Of a stretch of DNA of 64,000 nucleotides, positions 51,814 to 61,727 are shown piece after piece. A program made the position numbers and the translations under genes. This DNA is from Telmatospirillum siberiense. Its GTDB lineage: Bacteria; Pseudomonadota; Alphaproteobacteria; Rhodospirillales; Magnetospirillaceae. The number at the start of each line of letters is the position of its first letter. The first letter of the stretch is position 1. The DNA lies in contig NZ_PIUM01000038.1 in NCBI RefSeq assembly GCF_002845745.1, forward strand, positions 1-64,000. The letters run 5' to 3'. Below the pieces are notes generated by a model. It was not told where the DNA came from and searched no databases. It worked only from the letters and a program-made list of their open reading frames with translations.

Positions 51814-52964
51814 TGCGCGAGCCGGGCCTGGGTCCGGATTTCGCCGGAATCGAATTTGGCAAAATCAGCCACCAGCCTGTTGGTGAAAAGCTGGTCCACC
51901 GGGACATTGTCGGAGACGAACTCGCCATCCAGAGCCATTTGCCGAACATAGCGGCGGATCGCCAGAAGATCGAAGGCGCCCGGCTCGCGGGGAGAGCCGT
52001 CGGGAAACAGCGTGATCCGATCCAACCGTCTCCGCACCACCTCAACGGCATTTTGCACGGCCTGCGGGAGATCCCCCTCCTTCGGACGAGCCTCGGGATG
52101 TTGCCGCCAGAACGCCTCGACGCAGAATCTCACATTGGCGGCGCAAGCCACCTCGGCCGCCGTGAAGGCGCGCCCGAAGCGAATGAATAGATCAGGATTT
52201 TTCTCCAATGCCTCAGCATGGGCGATGAAAGCATTGGCCGACATCGCTCCGATCACGCCGGGAAGCTTGATACGCCGAAGGGGTGTCCCCGAAAGCTCCA
52301 GAATGTCATGCCAACCACTGTTGTAATTCAGCGCATCCACTTCGCCAGCCGTCAAAGCGTGAAAACCCGACGAAAGGACACCGACCGGCACGATGCTATA
52401 ATCGGCCGCCTTCAGGCCTGCCTCTTTCAGAACGGCGCGCGTACTCGGAATATTGCCCCAGGTCAGGGCACCGACACCAATCTTCTTGTTCTTCAGATCG
52501 GCGACTTCGTGGATCTGAGAATCTGCGAGAACGGCAAACTCCATCGTATTCACCGGAATCACATTGTAAAAAAACCGTATCGGCAGATTTGTTTGTCCCG
52601 CCGCGAAAGCGGCCAGAATAGTTTCCGGACTCGGCAACCCGATGGTCACATTGCCGGAAGCCACTTGCGGCACCAGGACGCCCGCGCCCTGAAATGTCAG
52701 AACCTTGACCTCCAGATTTTCTTTTTCCCAGAGCCCAAGTTCATCGCCGACCGCCCAAATTCCACCATCGGCGACGCTGGGATATACCGACAAGCCTACG
52801 GTTACCGAATCGACGGCGAAAGCCGGCTGCATCACCGAAAAAAAGAGCATCACCGCGACAATGCGATGGGAAATACCAATTTTATATTTGATAAAAATAT
52901 TGTTTTTGCCAAATCTACGAGCGATAGAAAGACAAATACTATAAAAAATACTTTTTAATATCAT
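51810..52964 (-). CDS. ABC transporter substrate-binding protein (NMT1/SsuA-like), third system
   Basis: A 384-aa periplasmic binding protein. Two export signals are possible: the visible hydrophobic run IVAVMLFFSVMQPAFA ends just before VDSVTVGLSVYPSVADGGIW, and the 30 residues before it are Lys/Ile-rich and AT-rich in DNA, so the true start may be at an internal ATG near residue 38. IHEVADLKNKKIGVGALTWG is the usual second-lobe pattern. The C-terminal half (RFGRAFTAAEVACAANVRFC) is unlike the other two binding proteins in the window. Confidence 0.82.
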   Translation of the reverse strand: MILKSIFYSICLSIARRFGKNNIFIKYKIGISHRIVAVMLFFSVMQPAFAVDSVTVGLSVYPSVADGGIWAVGDELGLWEKENLEVKVLTFQGAGVLVPQVASGNVTIGLPSPETILAAFAAGQTNLPIRFFYNVIPVNTMEFAVLADSQIHEVADLKNKKIGVGALTWGNIPSTRAVLKEAGLKAADYSIVPVGVLSSGFHALTAGEVDALNYNSGWHDILELSGTPLRRIKLPGVIGAMSANAFIAHAEALEKNPDLFIRFGRAFTAAEVACAANVRFCVEAFWRQHPEARPKEGDLPQAVQNAVEVVRRRLDRITLFPDGSPREPGAFDLLAIRRYVRQMALDGEFVSDNVPVDQLFTNRLVADFAKFDSGEIRTQARLAQ

Positions 52965-53235
52965 GCCCCGTCACCCTTCCCCATCCACACAGGAATCGAC
53001 TGGACGACACTCCAATTCGATTATTTCACCAGGAGAAACCGGTATTATTTATGGTCGTATATATTTAATATATCTAAATCAGACGCTTCTGGGTAGGTCT
53101 TTTTTGCAGCACCACCGAAGGTCTTCGGTGGACGGGTCGATGAACTCCCGGGAAATTCACGGTGAAAAACATCCCCATTTACATTTACACTCGACAATAT
53201 TTACATATGGGTGGGAAAAATTTCAGAGGCCACCG
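52965..53235. other. Divergent promoter region with two palindromes
   Basis: No gene seen. ATATATTTAATATAT (53059-53073) is a perfect AT palindrome and CCACCGAAG/CTTCGGTGG (53112-53131) a perfect 9-bp inverted repeat with a 2-nt centre. Both lie between the third ABC operon and the VOC gene. Confidence 0.5.
53112..53131. promoter_or_regulatory. Perfect 20-bp palindrome, candidate operator
   Basis: CCACCGAAG GT CTTCGGTGG. The 2-nt centre is too short for a stable RNA loop, so binding by a dimeric regulator is more likely. No second copy was seen in the window. Confidence 0.4.
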
Positions 53236-54090
53236 ATGAGCAGATCGATCCAACCGATACTCGATCATATCGTCATCAATGTTCGCACCAGACTCGACGA
53301 GGGTTGCGAAACCTATCGCAAACTGGGTTTCCATCCGACCAAACGGGGTCATCATCCGTTCGGCACCAGCAATCATCTCCTGGTCTTCGGCGAAACCTAC
53401 GTCGAATTGCTGGGCCTTGAACCCGGAAATGAGCATAAGCGCCCGGATTTGTTGGCCTTTCCGCCCGGGGTGACCGGCCTCGTTTTCAAAACGACGGATT
53501 CATCGGCGCTTCACGATGCGATCGAAGCGCTCGGCATTCCGGTCGAGGCCCCCTTTGAATTCGTGCGCCCCGTCACTTTGCCATCCGGTCCCGCGGAAGC
53601 GCGTTTCCGCACGGTACGATTAGGTGCCGACCTGGTTCGAAACGGTCGTACCTTCTTTTGCCATCATTTCACCCCGGAACTCATCTGGCGCGATGAATGG
53701 CGGGACCACCCGAATGGCGTGACCGAAATCCTGGGTCTGGTCATCGCCAGCGAAACCCCGGGAGATACGGCATCGCTTTATGGCAAGCTGTTCGGTCCGG
53801 AAATCCTGACGGCCGACGGAGACGGATATGTTTTCCAGGCCGGTCCGGCCCGGATTCATATCCTTCCCCCCGCCGAAGTCGACCGCCGGTTCGGGGAGAT
53901 CGAAGCAACCACGGACGGATCCGAGCGGATGGTCGCGCTTGCCCTGCGAACGCGATCCACCGCCGCTCTGCGCGCGCTCCTGGACGCCAACGGCATCGCT
54001 TCGCGCGGATTTGACGACGGCTCGGTACTGGTGCAGGCGAAGGACGCGGCGGGTGTCGCCTTACGTTTTTTCGAGGGAGGAAAACAATGA
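53236..54090 (+). CDS. VOC/glyoxalase-like domain protein
   Basis: A 284-aa protein with two VOC-type halves: IQPILDHIVINVRTRLDEGC and HHPFGTSNHLLVFGETYVEL in the first (His in HIVINV and Glu in YVELLG are candidate metal ligands), and VTEILGLVIASETPGDTASL in the second. This is the glyoxalase_3-like group (PF13468), of unknown substrate. Start at 53236 follows CAGAGG. It overlaps the next gene by four bases. Confidence 0.82.
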   Translation: MSRSIQPILDHIVINVRTRLDEGCETYRKLGFHPTKRGHHPFGTSNHLLVFGETYVELLGLEPGNEHKRPDLLAFPPGVTGLVFKTTDSSALHDAIEALGIPVEAPFEFVRPVTLPSGPAEARFRTVRLGADLVRNGRTFFCHHFTPELIWRDEWRDHPNGVTEILGLVIASETPGDTASLYGKLFGPEILTADGDGYVFQAGPARIHILPPAEVDRRFGEIEATTDGSERMVALALRTRSTAALRALLDANGIASRGFDDGSVLVQAKDAAGVALRFFEGGKQ

Positions 54091-55196
54091 GTGCGGATCC
54101 CGATTATTGGTCCTGTTTTTCCGCCGACTATCCCGGAGCCCGGCGCAAGTTCCGCACCGCCGCCGACGCGCTCGGCGCCGAAGTCACCGCCTATGTCCAT
54201 CCCACCGCCCACGGACCCGCCGGAGAGGAATTGGTCATCGACGTCGCTCGCGTCGGCCCCCGTTCGGCGAGCCGGATCCTCCTGATGGTCAGTGGTACGC
54301 ATGGCCTGGAAGGCGCCGCCGGTTCGGCCATTCAAGTCGCCTGGCTGACCTCGGTCGGAAAAACCCTGCCGGAGAATGTTGGCGTCGTCCTCCTGCATGG
54401 GCTGAATCCCTATGGCTTCGCCCATACCACACGCACGACCGAACGCAACGTCGATCTGAACAGGAATTTCATCGACCACACCGCTCCCCCTCCGGAAAAT
54501 TCCCGATATGCCGAACTGCATCCGCATCTGGTTCCGGACGAATGGACCGAGACAAGCCTCACCGCTGCGGCCGATGCCCTCGAACGCTTCCGCGCGGTCC
54601 ATGGCGACGATGCCTGGTTCAACGTGCTGGCACGCGGTCAATACACCCATCCGGAAGGCGTGATGTATGGCGGGACCGAGCGCGCGTGGTCGAACGTCAC
54701 CTTGCAGATGATTATCGACGACCATCTGCACTCGGCCGAAAAGGTGGCTTTCATCGATTGGCATACGGGAATCGGCGACCATGGCGAACCGTTTTTTCTG
54801 TGCTTCCACGAGGAAAACAGCCCGTCACAGGAACGTGCGGCTCTGTGGTGGGGGGAGGATCGCGTGAAGGGGCAACGTCCTCACGGACTGGCGCGCCCCG
54901 ACTACCAGGGCTTGGTTTTCCACGGCGTTGCGCGCTTTCTCGGCGATCGCCCGATGGTCGGAGCCGTGATCGAATTCGGCACGCGCGGTCGCGACACCGG
55001 CCTCGCCACCCGGCTCGATCAGTGGCTGCGCTTCAAAGCCCCGAAAAGCTCCCGCCCCGACACGGAACGCGATGCGATGCTGCGCGCCGACGTTATCGAC
55101 GCCCTTGTCCCGACATCCAGCGTTTGGCGCCGTTCGGTCATCCGCCACGGTTGCTCGATCACCACCCAGACCATCGCCGGCCTGGCAGACTGGTAA
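54087..55196 (+). CDS. DUF2817 protein, M14-like zinc carboxypeptidase fold
   Basis: A 369-aa protein. LLMVSGTHGLEGAAGSAIQV supplies the HxxE zinc pair, LNPYGFAHTTRTTERNVDLN then RNF the substrate-binding Arg/Asn stretch, and VAFIDWHTGIGDHGEPFF the third zinc His. GAVIEFGTRG near residue 292 holds the candidate catalytic Glu. No signal peptide, so a cytoplasmic amidase or deacylase role is likely. Coupled to the VOC gene by an ATGA overlap; followed directly by hairpin repeat copy 3. Confidence 0.85.
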   Translation: MSADPDYWSCFSADYPGARRKFRTAADALGAEVTAYVHPTAHGPAGEELVIDVARVGPRSASRILLMVSGTHGLEGAAGSAIQVAWLTSVGKTLPENVGVVLLHGLNPYGFAHTTRTTERNVDLNRNFIDHTAPPPENSRYAELHPHLVPDEWTETSLTAAADALERFRAVHGDDAWFNVLARGQYTHPEGVMYGGTERAWSNVTLQMIIDDHLHSAEKVAFIDWHTGIGDHGEPFFLCFHEENSPSQERAALWWGEDRVKGQRPHGLARPDYQGLVFHGVARFLGDRPMVGAVIEFGTRGRDTGLATRLDQWLRFKAPKSSRPDTERDAMLRADVIDALVPTSSVWRRSVIRHGCSITTQTIAGLADW

Positions 55197-55235
55197 GACC
55201 AAGTCTCGATGAGGACGACTCATCGAGACTTGGTC
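55197..55235. repeat. Hairpin repeat, copy 3
   Basis: GACCAAGTCTCGATGAG (55197-55213), loop GACGA, CTCATCGAGACTTGGTC (55219-55235): perfect 17-bp stem. It begins right after the TAA of the DUF2817 gene. Confidence 0.88.
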
Positions 55236-55467
55236 CGGCCCATTGAGGGCCCGCGCCATCGTTGGCGCGAAGCCAAGGGATACGGATGTATCCCGCCCGG
55301 CGATTGAGGGCTCGGGGATCGGGTCCGATCACCGAGACTTGGTAGTAAGACCGACGCGCGTCATGGGCTCCGGCGGGATGAGGCACAAGCCCTCGACGTC
55401 CCGGCGGCGCCTGTAGGCGGTGCGAAGCCTTAAGGCCACGCTTAGTTTTTATCTTTATTCAATTCGG
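55236..55467. repeat. Intergenic mosaic of small hairpins
   Basis: Contains GCGCCA/TGGCGC (55253-55268), GGGATAC/GTATCCC (55277-55294) and a lone right arm ACCGAGACTTGGT (55331-55343) related to the hairpin repeat. The layout suggests a composite interspersed repeat of several modules. No coding potential seen. Confidence 0.5.
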
Positions 55468-57102
55468 TCAGGCGGCGGAATCTGCCGTGCCCGCGTCAGG
55501 CGGAGTCCAATGACGCCCAGGCACGGAGGCGATCAGAGCTTGCGTGTAAGGATGCTTGGGATGCAGCAATATTTGGCTGGCCGGACCGGATTCGACGATC
55601 TCGCCGTTCTGCATGACCAGGATATCGTCGGCCACTTTCGCCGCCACCCGCAAATCGTGGGTGATAAAGACCAGCGACAACCCCAAGCGTTCGCGCAAAT
55701 CGGCGAGCAGATCCAGAACTTGAGCCTGGACGGAGACGTCCAGGGCCGAAACGGGCTCGTCGGCGATCAAAATCTCCGGCTCCAGCGCCAGTGCGCGGGC
55801 GAGACCGATGCGCTGGCGCTGGCCGCCCGAAAATTCATGGGGAAACCGTAAGGTGGCATCGGGATCCAATCCGACTAGATCGAAGAGCCGCCGGACGCGG
55901 TCTTGGACCTGTTTCCGAGGCTCGCCACGAACGATGGACCCTTGCGCCACGATCTCTCCGGCGCGGCGGCGAGGATTGAGCGATCCGAAGGGGTCTTGAA
56001 AAACCATCTGAATCCGGCGGCTTTCGCGTTGCCACTGCTTCGCCGACAACGCTGACAAATCGATCCCATCCAGTCGAACCTGACCGCTATCGGCTTCGAG
56101 CAGGCGAACAAGGCACCGCGCCAGGGTGGATTTACCGGAACCGCTTTCGCCGACGATCCCCAAAGTGACGCCACGATGCAAATCGAAGGACACGTCCTTT
56201 AGCGCATGGATGACACGGCCGTGTTTCCGAAACGGCCCTTTGCCGCCATAGGTCTTCGTCAGACCGGTGACCTGGAGTTGGGCAGACCTCTCCGGCAAGC
56301 GCGATGGCGCCGGATGGAGCGGCGGTATGGCGGCGATCAGGCGACGGGTATAGGGATGCTGTGGCCGGTTGAGAATATCCTCGGCCGCCCCTTGCTCGAC
56401 GATTTTTCCGCCTTGCATCACCGCGACACGGTCGGCGATTTCGGCGACCACGCCGAAGTCATGGGTGATGAACAGGACGCCCGTGCCCTTCCGCTTTTGC
56501 AGTTCACGAATAAGTTTCAGGATCTGCGCCTGCGTCGTGACATCAAGCGCCGTTGTCGGCTCGTCGGCGATCAGCAGGCCCGGCTCCATCGCCAAGGCCA
56601 TGGCGATCATGGCACGCTGACGTTGCCCACCCGACAATTCATGCGGATAGGCCTTGACGGCCGACAGGGGATCGGGAATCAGCACCTCGGCCAGCAAGGC
56701 CTGAACGCGCGCCTCGATCTCGCGCCGCCCGAGCTCCGTATGAACCCGAAAAGCTTCGCCGATCTGCGCACCGATGCTATGCAACGGATTGAGAGCGCTC
56801 ATCGGTTCTTGAAAAATCATCCCAATGCGGGCGCCGCGCACCGCACGCATGCCGGCTTCCGGCAGACGCAGCAGATCCTGCTTTCCGTCCAGAATGATAC
56901 GCCCCCCGGTCAGGCGAACCACCGGCGGCAACAGGCGCAGAATCGCCCTGGCGGTCATGGATTTTCCGGAACCGCTCTCCCCCACCAGGCAAACGATCTC
57001 GTCGGAGCCAATGCTCAGCGAGACTCCATCGAGAGCCAAGGCCCTGTCGGCCCCTTCGGGCATCGCAATGCTGAGGTCATCGATTGACAGGCGCGGGGTC
57101 AT
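55468..57102 (-). CDS. Dipeptide/oligopeptide-type ABC ATPase, two domains fused
   Basis: A 544-aa fusion of DppD- and DppF-like halves, as in YejF and GsiA. Domain 1: Walker [16 protein letters not shown], signature [15 protein letters not shown], Walker [13 protein letters not shown]. Domain 2: Walker [16 protein letters not shown], signature [15 protein letters not shown], Walker [13 protein letters not shown]. It is the last gene of the minus-strand operon and overlaps the permease by 4 nt. Confidence 0.93.
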   Translation of the reverse strand: MTPRLSIDDLSIAMPEGADRALALDGVSLSIGSDEIVCLVGESGSGKSMTARAILRLLPPVVRLTGGRIILDGKQDLLRLPEAGMRAVRGARIGMIFQEPMSALNPLHSIGAQIGEAFRVHTELGRREIEARVQALLAEVLIPDPLSAVKAYPHELSGGQRQRAMIAMALAMEPGLLIADEPTTALDVTTQAQILKLIRELQKRKGTGVLFITHDFGVVAEIADRVAVMQGGKIVEQGAAEDILNRPQHPYTRRLIAAIPPLHPAPSRLPERSAQLQVTGLTKTYGGKGPFRKHGRVIHALKDVSFDLHRGVTLGIVGESGSGKSTLARCLVRLLEADSGQVRLDGIDLSALSAKQWQRESRRIQMVFQDPFGSLNPRRRAGEIVAQGSIVRGEPRKQVQDRVRRLFDLVGLDPDATLRFPHEFSGGQRQRIGLARALALEPEILIADEPVSALDVSVQAQVLDLLADLRERLGLSLVFITHDLRVAAKVADDILVMQNGEIVESGPASQILLHPKHPYTQALIASVPGRHWTPPDAGTADSAA

Positions 57103-57929
57103 TGCTGATCCAATCGCGGATTAAGAACGTCGTTCAGCCCCTGCCCCACCAGCGAAACCGCCAACACCGTCAGCAGGATGGCGATGCCGGGGATCGCGCA
57201 GACATACCATTCGGACCGCAAGACCGAACGCCCCTGGCCAATGAGATTGCCCCAGGACGACACATTGGGATCGGACAGATTGAGGAATGCCAGCGCGCTT
57301 TCCAGCAGGATCGCCGTAGCCATGACCACGCTGGCGTAGACGATCACCGGCGGCAAGGCGTTGGGCAGAATTTCGCTGAATATCAGACGCAGGTCACCCA
57401 GTCCGGACAATCGCGCCGCCTCGACGAACTCACGATGACGCAGGCTCATGAACTCCGCCCTGGTCAGGCGTGCCGGAGCTGGCCAAGACACCATGCCGAT
57501 GGCGATGACCACTGTCTCGATATGCGAGCCGAAAACGGCGATCAGGAGCAAAAGCAGCAAAAAATTCGGCAAGATCTGGAAGGCGTCGGTCAAACGCATC
57601 AACACCTCGTCGATCAGGCCGCCATAATAGCCCGCAACGGCGCCTACCAGAATCCCCAAGACGACGGCGATGGACGTCGCGACCACGCCGATCAGCAGCG
57701 ATATCCTGGCACCATGAAAAATCTGCGCGGCAATGTCTCGACCCAAATTGTCCGTTCCCAGCCAGAACCGCGCGTTGGCCAAAGGCCATTGCAACGGACG
57801 CCCCGCCAAGGCCAGCGGGTTGCGGGGGAAAATGACATCGGCGCCAAGCGCCAGAAGAACCACCACCAAGAGAAGAACGAGGCCAAGAATTGCGGATGGG
57901 TTACGGAGATATCGCTGGAAGGCATGCAT
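57099..57929 (-). CDS. ABC transporter permease, DppC-like
   Basis: A 276-aa permease with the DppC pattern: FWLGTDNLGRDIAAQIFHGA RI near residue 55, and the docking loop LRHREFVEAARLSGLGDLRL then IFSEILPNALPPVIVYASV. Start at MHAFQRYLRN lies 5 nt after the DppB-like stop. Confidence 0.92.
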   Translation of the reverse strand: MHAFQRYLRNPSAILGLVLLLVVVLLALGADVIFPRNPLALAGRPLQWPLANARFWLGTDNLGRDIAAQIFHGARISLLIGVVATSIAVVLGILVGAVAGYYGGLIDEVLMRLTDAFQILPNFLLLLLLIAVFGSHIETVVIAIGMVSWPAPARLTRAEFMSLRHREFVEAARLSGLGDLRLIFSEILPNALPPVIVYASVVMATAILLESALAFLNLSDPNVSSWGNLIGQGRSVLRSEWYVCAIPGIAILLTVLAVSLVGQGLNDVLNPRLDQQ

Positions 57930-57934
57930 GGAAA

Positions 57935-58915
57935 TCAGCGCCCCTTCTCGCGGATACGCGGGTCCAGGCGCGCATACAGCAAGTCCACCAGGAAATTCAC
58001 GATGATCACCAGCAGAGCCGAAATGAAGACGATCCCCAGTAAGGTATTGAGATCGCGCTGAACAACGGCCTCATAGGCAAGACGCCCCAACCCTGGCAGC
58101 GTGAAAACGCTTTCGACCACACACGAACCTCCCAACATGGTGCTCGCATGCAGGCCGACCAAGGTGACCATCGGCAACAGAGCGTTGCGCAACACATGCC
58201 GGGTGACGATGCGGGTCTCGTCCACGCCTTTGGCACGAGCGGTCTGAACGAAATCCATGGTCGATACCTCGAGCATCGAGGCCCGCATGATGCGCAGATA
58301 GATGGACAGAAAAATCAGTGCCAAAGTCAGCGTCGGCAAAACCATATGGCGCGCGATGTCCACCAGCCGCCAAAAACCGACGTGTCCGGCCCCCAGCTCT
58401 TCATATCCTCCGGACGGCAGCCATCCCAGCTTCACGGCGAACACCACCATCCCCATCAGGCCCAACCAGAACGAAGGGGTGGCGTAGAACAACAGCCCCA
58501 CGGTGGAAATCAGCGCGTCGGGCCACTTGTTGACGCGCCGGGCGGCCATCGTCCCCAGGACGATTCCGCCGAGCAGGGCCAACAGCAGAGAAGAAGCCAT
58601 CAGCAACAGGGTCACCGGCAGACGCTCGACGATGACCTCGGCAACCGGCTTGCCGTAAATAGCGGAAAATCCCAAATCCAGTTGGACCAACCGCAAAAGA
58701 TAACGCCCCATCCGCACGGTGGCGGAGGCATCCAGACCATAAAAACGTCTTAGATTCTCGATCACCGCGATATCGCCGCCGCCCATCTGGGCCAACAGGG
58801 CGTCGACGGTATCGCCGGGGGCGAATTGCAACAGGACGAACACGCCCACCAGAATGATCAGCAAGCTGGGAATGCTGGTGAGCAATCGTCGCAGAGCGAA
58901 ACCGAGAAGCGGCAT
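57935..58915 (-). CDS. ABC transporter permease, DppB-like
   Basis: A 326-aa permease. MPLLGFALRRLLTSIPSLLI is the usual DppB start, and the docking loop reads VQTARAKGVDETRIVTRHVL followed by RNALLPMVTLVG. The ATG at 58915 is 8 nt after the binding-protein stop; a GTG at 58933 that overlaps that stop is the alternative start. Confidence 0.92.
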   Translation of the reverse strand: MPLLGFALRRLLTSIPSLLIILVGVFVLLQFAPGDTVDALLAQMGGGDIAVIENLRRFYGLDASATVRMGRYLLRLVQLDLGFSAIYGKPVAEVIVERLPVTLLLMASSLLLALLGGIVLGTMAARRVNKWPDALISTVGLLFYATPSFWLGLMGMVVFAVKLGWLPSGGYEELGAGHVGFWRLVDIARHMVLPTLTLALIFLSIYLRIMRASMLEVSTMDFVQTARAKGVDETRIVTRHVLRNALLPMVTLVGLHASTMLGGSCVVESVFTLPGLGRLAYEAVVQRDLNTLLGIVFISALLVIIVNFLVDLLYARLDPRIREKGR

Positions 58916-58923
58916 GAGGCCCG

Positions 58924-60519
58924 TCAGAGCCACAAGTCATACCACGAGCTGGATGGCCAGCGCGGCGTATTATGATGATTTTTCAACTTCTTACTGGTAA
59001 CGGAGATGAACTCCCGCTCGGTGGCGAACCAAAGGGGAAGTTCGGCGTTGACCTCTTTGACCCAATCGTCATAAAGCCCCTTGCGTTTGACCGGATCGAC
59101 CTCGGAAGCGGCGTCGTCGATCAGGCGATCCACCTTATCGGACTGCCACCCGAACTGATTGGTCCATGGCGATCCCTTCGGACTTCCGGAACGGAACCAG
59201 ACGGTGGTGGAGACCGCGGGATCACCGCGATATTGATGCCACCCGGTGGCCAGATCGAAATTCCAGTCCTTGTAGATGGTCGATAGAGCGCCGGCGATAT
59301 CAAGTTGCACGATCTCGACCTTGATTCCGACGTCAGCCAGGGATTGTTGGATGAAGGTGGCGAATTGGGGCACGTCCTCGCCGTTCTGGACGGGAACCAG
59401 GCGCAGGGAAAAGCGGTTTCCATCGGGACCGCGCTTATAACCCGCCTCGTCGAGCAACGCGTCGGCGCGCTTGGGATCGAAGGGATAGGGAAAGCTTCCG
59501 CCCTGATAAAATGCCGTGGAGTTGGACGGAATCGGCCCCGTGGCGCGCTTGCCATGCCCATAAAGGAAGTTCTCGTTAAAGAAATCGACATTGATGGCGT
59601 GCGCGATGGCGCGGCGGACCCGGACATCGGCGAGTTCCTTGCGCCGATGATTGAATTCCACCGTATTGTTGAAGGCGTTGGCCTCGTTGCCGCGGGAGGA
59701 AACTTCAAAGCGCGGATCCGATTTCAGGCGGTCGATATCCGACAGGGAGAGCTGATTGTAAGCGGACAGTTGCACCTGCCCGGTCTCCAACGCCGCCGCC
59801 GCCGCCGATTTATCGGTAATGAAACGCCAGACGATCCGATCGAGATAGGGATAGCCCTTTCTCCAATAGTTCGGGTTGCGCTCGGCAACGATATATTGGC
59901 CCCGCTGATATTCGACGAATTTGAAGGGCCCGGTCCCGATCGGCGCCGTGTTCGCCGGATTTTCCAGGACATCGGTTCCTTCGAAAACATGGCGTGGGAC
60001 GACATAACCAAGGTCGGCCAATGCCCGCAACAACAACGGCAACGGAATCGGACGAGAATACCGGAAGATCGCGGTATGGGGATCGGGCGTGTCGACGGCG
60101 TCCAGATAAAGCTGCAGCTGCGTGCCATAGTTCAAATGCTTTTTCCACAGCTCCAGCGCATTATATTGAACATCCGCTGCGGTGAAGGGCTTGCCGTCGT
60201 GCCAAGTGACCCCCTCGCGCAATTTGAAGGTGATCGTCTTGCCGTCCGGCGTCGCACTCCAGGAGGTGGCGAGTACCGGCTCGGGCTTGCCGTCCGGACC
60301 AAGGTCGACAAGCGATTCGATGATCTTGCTTGTCACGATGTAGACGCCGGTCGATGCCCGCAATGCGGGATTGAGAATGCGTTGCTCCGTGGCTTGATGC
60401 ACCGTCAGAACGCCACCGCGGCGAGGCTGTTCGTCAGCGGCGAAGATGGGACGGGGCAATGCCGCGGCGGCGGCGGCGGCGGAAACCGAGGCAAGCAAAG
60501 CACGGCGAGACAGGATCAT
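58924..60519 (-). CDS. Family 5 extracellular solute-binding protein (peptide-type)
   Basis: A 531-aa binding protein. The Tat-like signal is MILSRRALLASVSAAAAAAA, cut near IFAADE. Family 5 motifs include GVTWHDGKPFTAADVQYNAL, IGTGPFKFVEYQRGQYIVAE-RNPNYW and FNNTVEFNHRRKELADVRVR-RAIAHAI. These proteins bind peptides, glutathione, opines or other amides; the amidohydrolase next door suggests an N-acylated compound. Confidence 0.93.
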   Translation of the reverse strand: MILSRRALLASVSAAAAAAALPRPIFAADEQPRRGGVLTVHQATEQRILNPALRASTGVYIVTSKIIESLVDLGPDGKPEPVLATSWSATPDGKTITFKLREGVTWHDGKPFTAADVQYNALELWKKHLNYGTQLQLYLDAVDTPDPHTAIFRYSRPIPLPLLLRALADLGYVVPRHVFEGTDVLENPANTAPIGTGPFKFVEYQRGQYIVAERNPNYWRKGYPYLDRIVWRFITDKSAAAAALETGQVQLSAYNQLSLSDIDRLKSDPRFEVSSRGNEANAFNNTVEFNHRRKELADVRVRRAIAHAINVDFFNENFLYGHGKRATGPIPSNSTAFYQGGSFPYPFDPKRADALLDEAGYKRGPDGNRFSLRLVPVQNGEDVPQFATFIQQSLADVGIKVEIVQLDIAGALSTIYKDWNFDLATGWHQYRGDPAVSTTVWFRSGSPKGSPWTNQFGWQSDKVDRLIDDAASEVDPVKRKGLYDDWVKEVNAELPLWFATEREFISVTSKKLKNHHNTPRWPSSSWYDLWL

Positions 60520-60551
60520 CTTGGTTACCCTCGTCGATGAAGAATGGGAAT

Positions 60552-61724
60552 TCAGTTCTCGAGCGGCAGCACCGTGTGCACCAAATGCACCCAGTAGCTG
60601 GCCCCCAGCGTCAGAACCGCGTCGTTGAAATCGTACCCGGGGTTATGCAGTGGGGTCCCGGCCCGTCCAGGCCCCGAACCGAGCCAAATGTAAGCTCCCG
60701 GGCAGGCTTGCAGAAGAAAGGAGAAATCCTCCGAGCCCATCGCCGGACGGGGATTTAAGTCGACTTTGTCCGGACCGACGGCCGCCGCGGCCGCAATCCC
60801 GGCAATACGTGCCGGTTCTTGCGCATTGATCGTCGGTGGATAGCGGCGTTCGTAACGCAACCGTCCCGTGATGCCGAAGCTGCTCGCCACGCCCTGGACA
60901 ATCTCCCCAATGCGGCGTTCCACCTCATTTTGAAGCGCCGGCAGAAATGTCCGCACCGTGCCGCGCAGCACGGCCTGCTGCGGCAGGACATTCCAGGTGT
61001 CGCCGCCATGGATCTGGGTAACGCTGACCACCGCCGCCTCAAGCGGATCGACGTTGCGGGAGGCTATGGTTTGCAATGCGACGACCAGATGAGATGCCGC
61101 GACAATGACATCGCGGCCGAGATGCGGCATGGCGGCGTGGGCGCCCTGCCCATCCAGGTGAATCTCGAAAATGTCGTAAGCGGCCATCACCGGGCCGGAA
61201 CGGATGGCAAAATGCCCCGCCTCCAGGCCGGGCCAATTGTGCATGCCATAGACCGAACCGATCGGAAAGCGTTCGAACAGGCCGTCTTCAACCATGGCTC
61301 GCCCGCCACCTTCGTTTTCTTCGGCCGGCTGGAAAATCACGGCGACGGTTCCGGCGAAATCCCGGGTCTCGGCCAGATGCCGAGACGCCGCCAACAGCAT
61401 GGCCGTATGTCCGTCGTGACCGCAGGCATGCATCTTTCCCGGGCGGCGCGACCGGTGATCGAAATCGTTGCCCTCCTGCAGGTCGAGAGCATCGATATCG
61501 GCCCGCAACCCGATCCATGGTCCGTCGGCGCGGCCTCTGATCACGCCGACGACGCCGGTTTTGGCAATTCCCTGATGAACGTCGATGTCAAATTCGCGGA
61601 GCTTGCCCGCCACGAAGGCGCTGGTCTCGACCTCTTCGAAGGCGGTCTCCGGGTGAGCGTGCAGATGATGCCGCCACTGCTTGATCTCGGCGTCCCGAGC
61701 CTGAATTTCAGCGAAAAGGGCCAT
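60552..61724 (-). CDS. M20 family amidohydrolase
   Basis: A 390-aa zinc hydrolase of the HipO/amidohydrolase (M20D) type. HHLHAHPETAFEEVETSAFV, GKMHACGHDGHTAMLLAASR, FQPAEENEGGGRAMVEDGLF and AMGSEDFSFLLQACPGAYIW carry the metal ligands Cys/His, Glu-Glu and the distal His region. Such enzymes release amino acids from N-acyl forms, e.g. hippurate. It follows the ATC-hydrolase-like gene by 3 nt and precedes the binding-protein gene. Confidence 0.92.
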   Translation of the reverse strand: MALFAEIQARDAEIKQWRHHLHAHPETAFEEVETSAFVAGKLREFDIDVHQGIAKTGVVGVIRGRADGPWIGLRADIDALDLQEGNDFDHRSRRPGKMHACGHDGHTAMLLAASRHLAETRDFAGTVAVIFQPAEENEGGGRAMVEDGLFERFPIGSVYGMHNWPGLEAGHFAIRSGPVMAAYDIFEIHLDGQGAHAAMPHLGRDVIVAASHLVVALQTIASRNVDPLEAAVVSVTQIHGGDTWNVLPQQAVLRGTVRTFLPALQNEVERRIGEIVQGVASSFGITGRLRYERRYPPTINAQEPARIAGIAAAAAVGPDKVDLNPRPAMGSEDFSFLLQACPGAYIWLGSGPGRAGTPLHNPGYDFNDAVLTLGASYWVHLVHTVLPLEN

Positions 61725-61727
61725 TCC

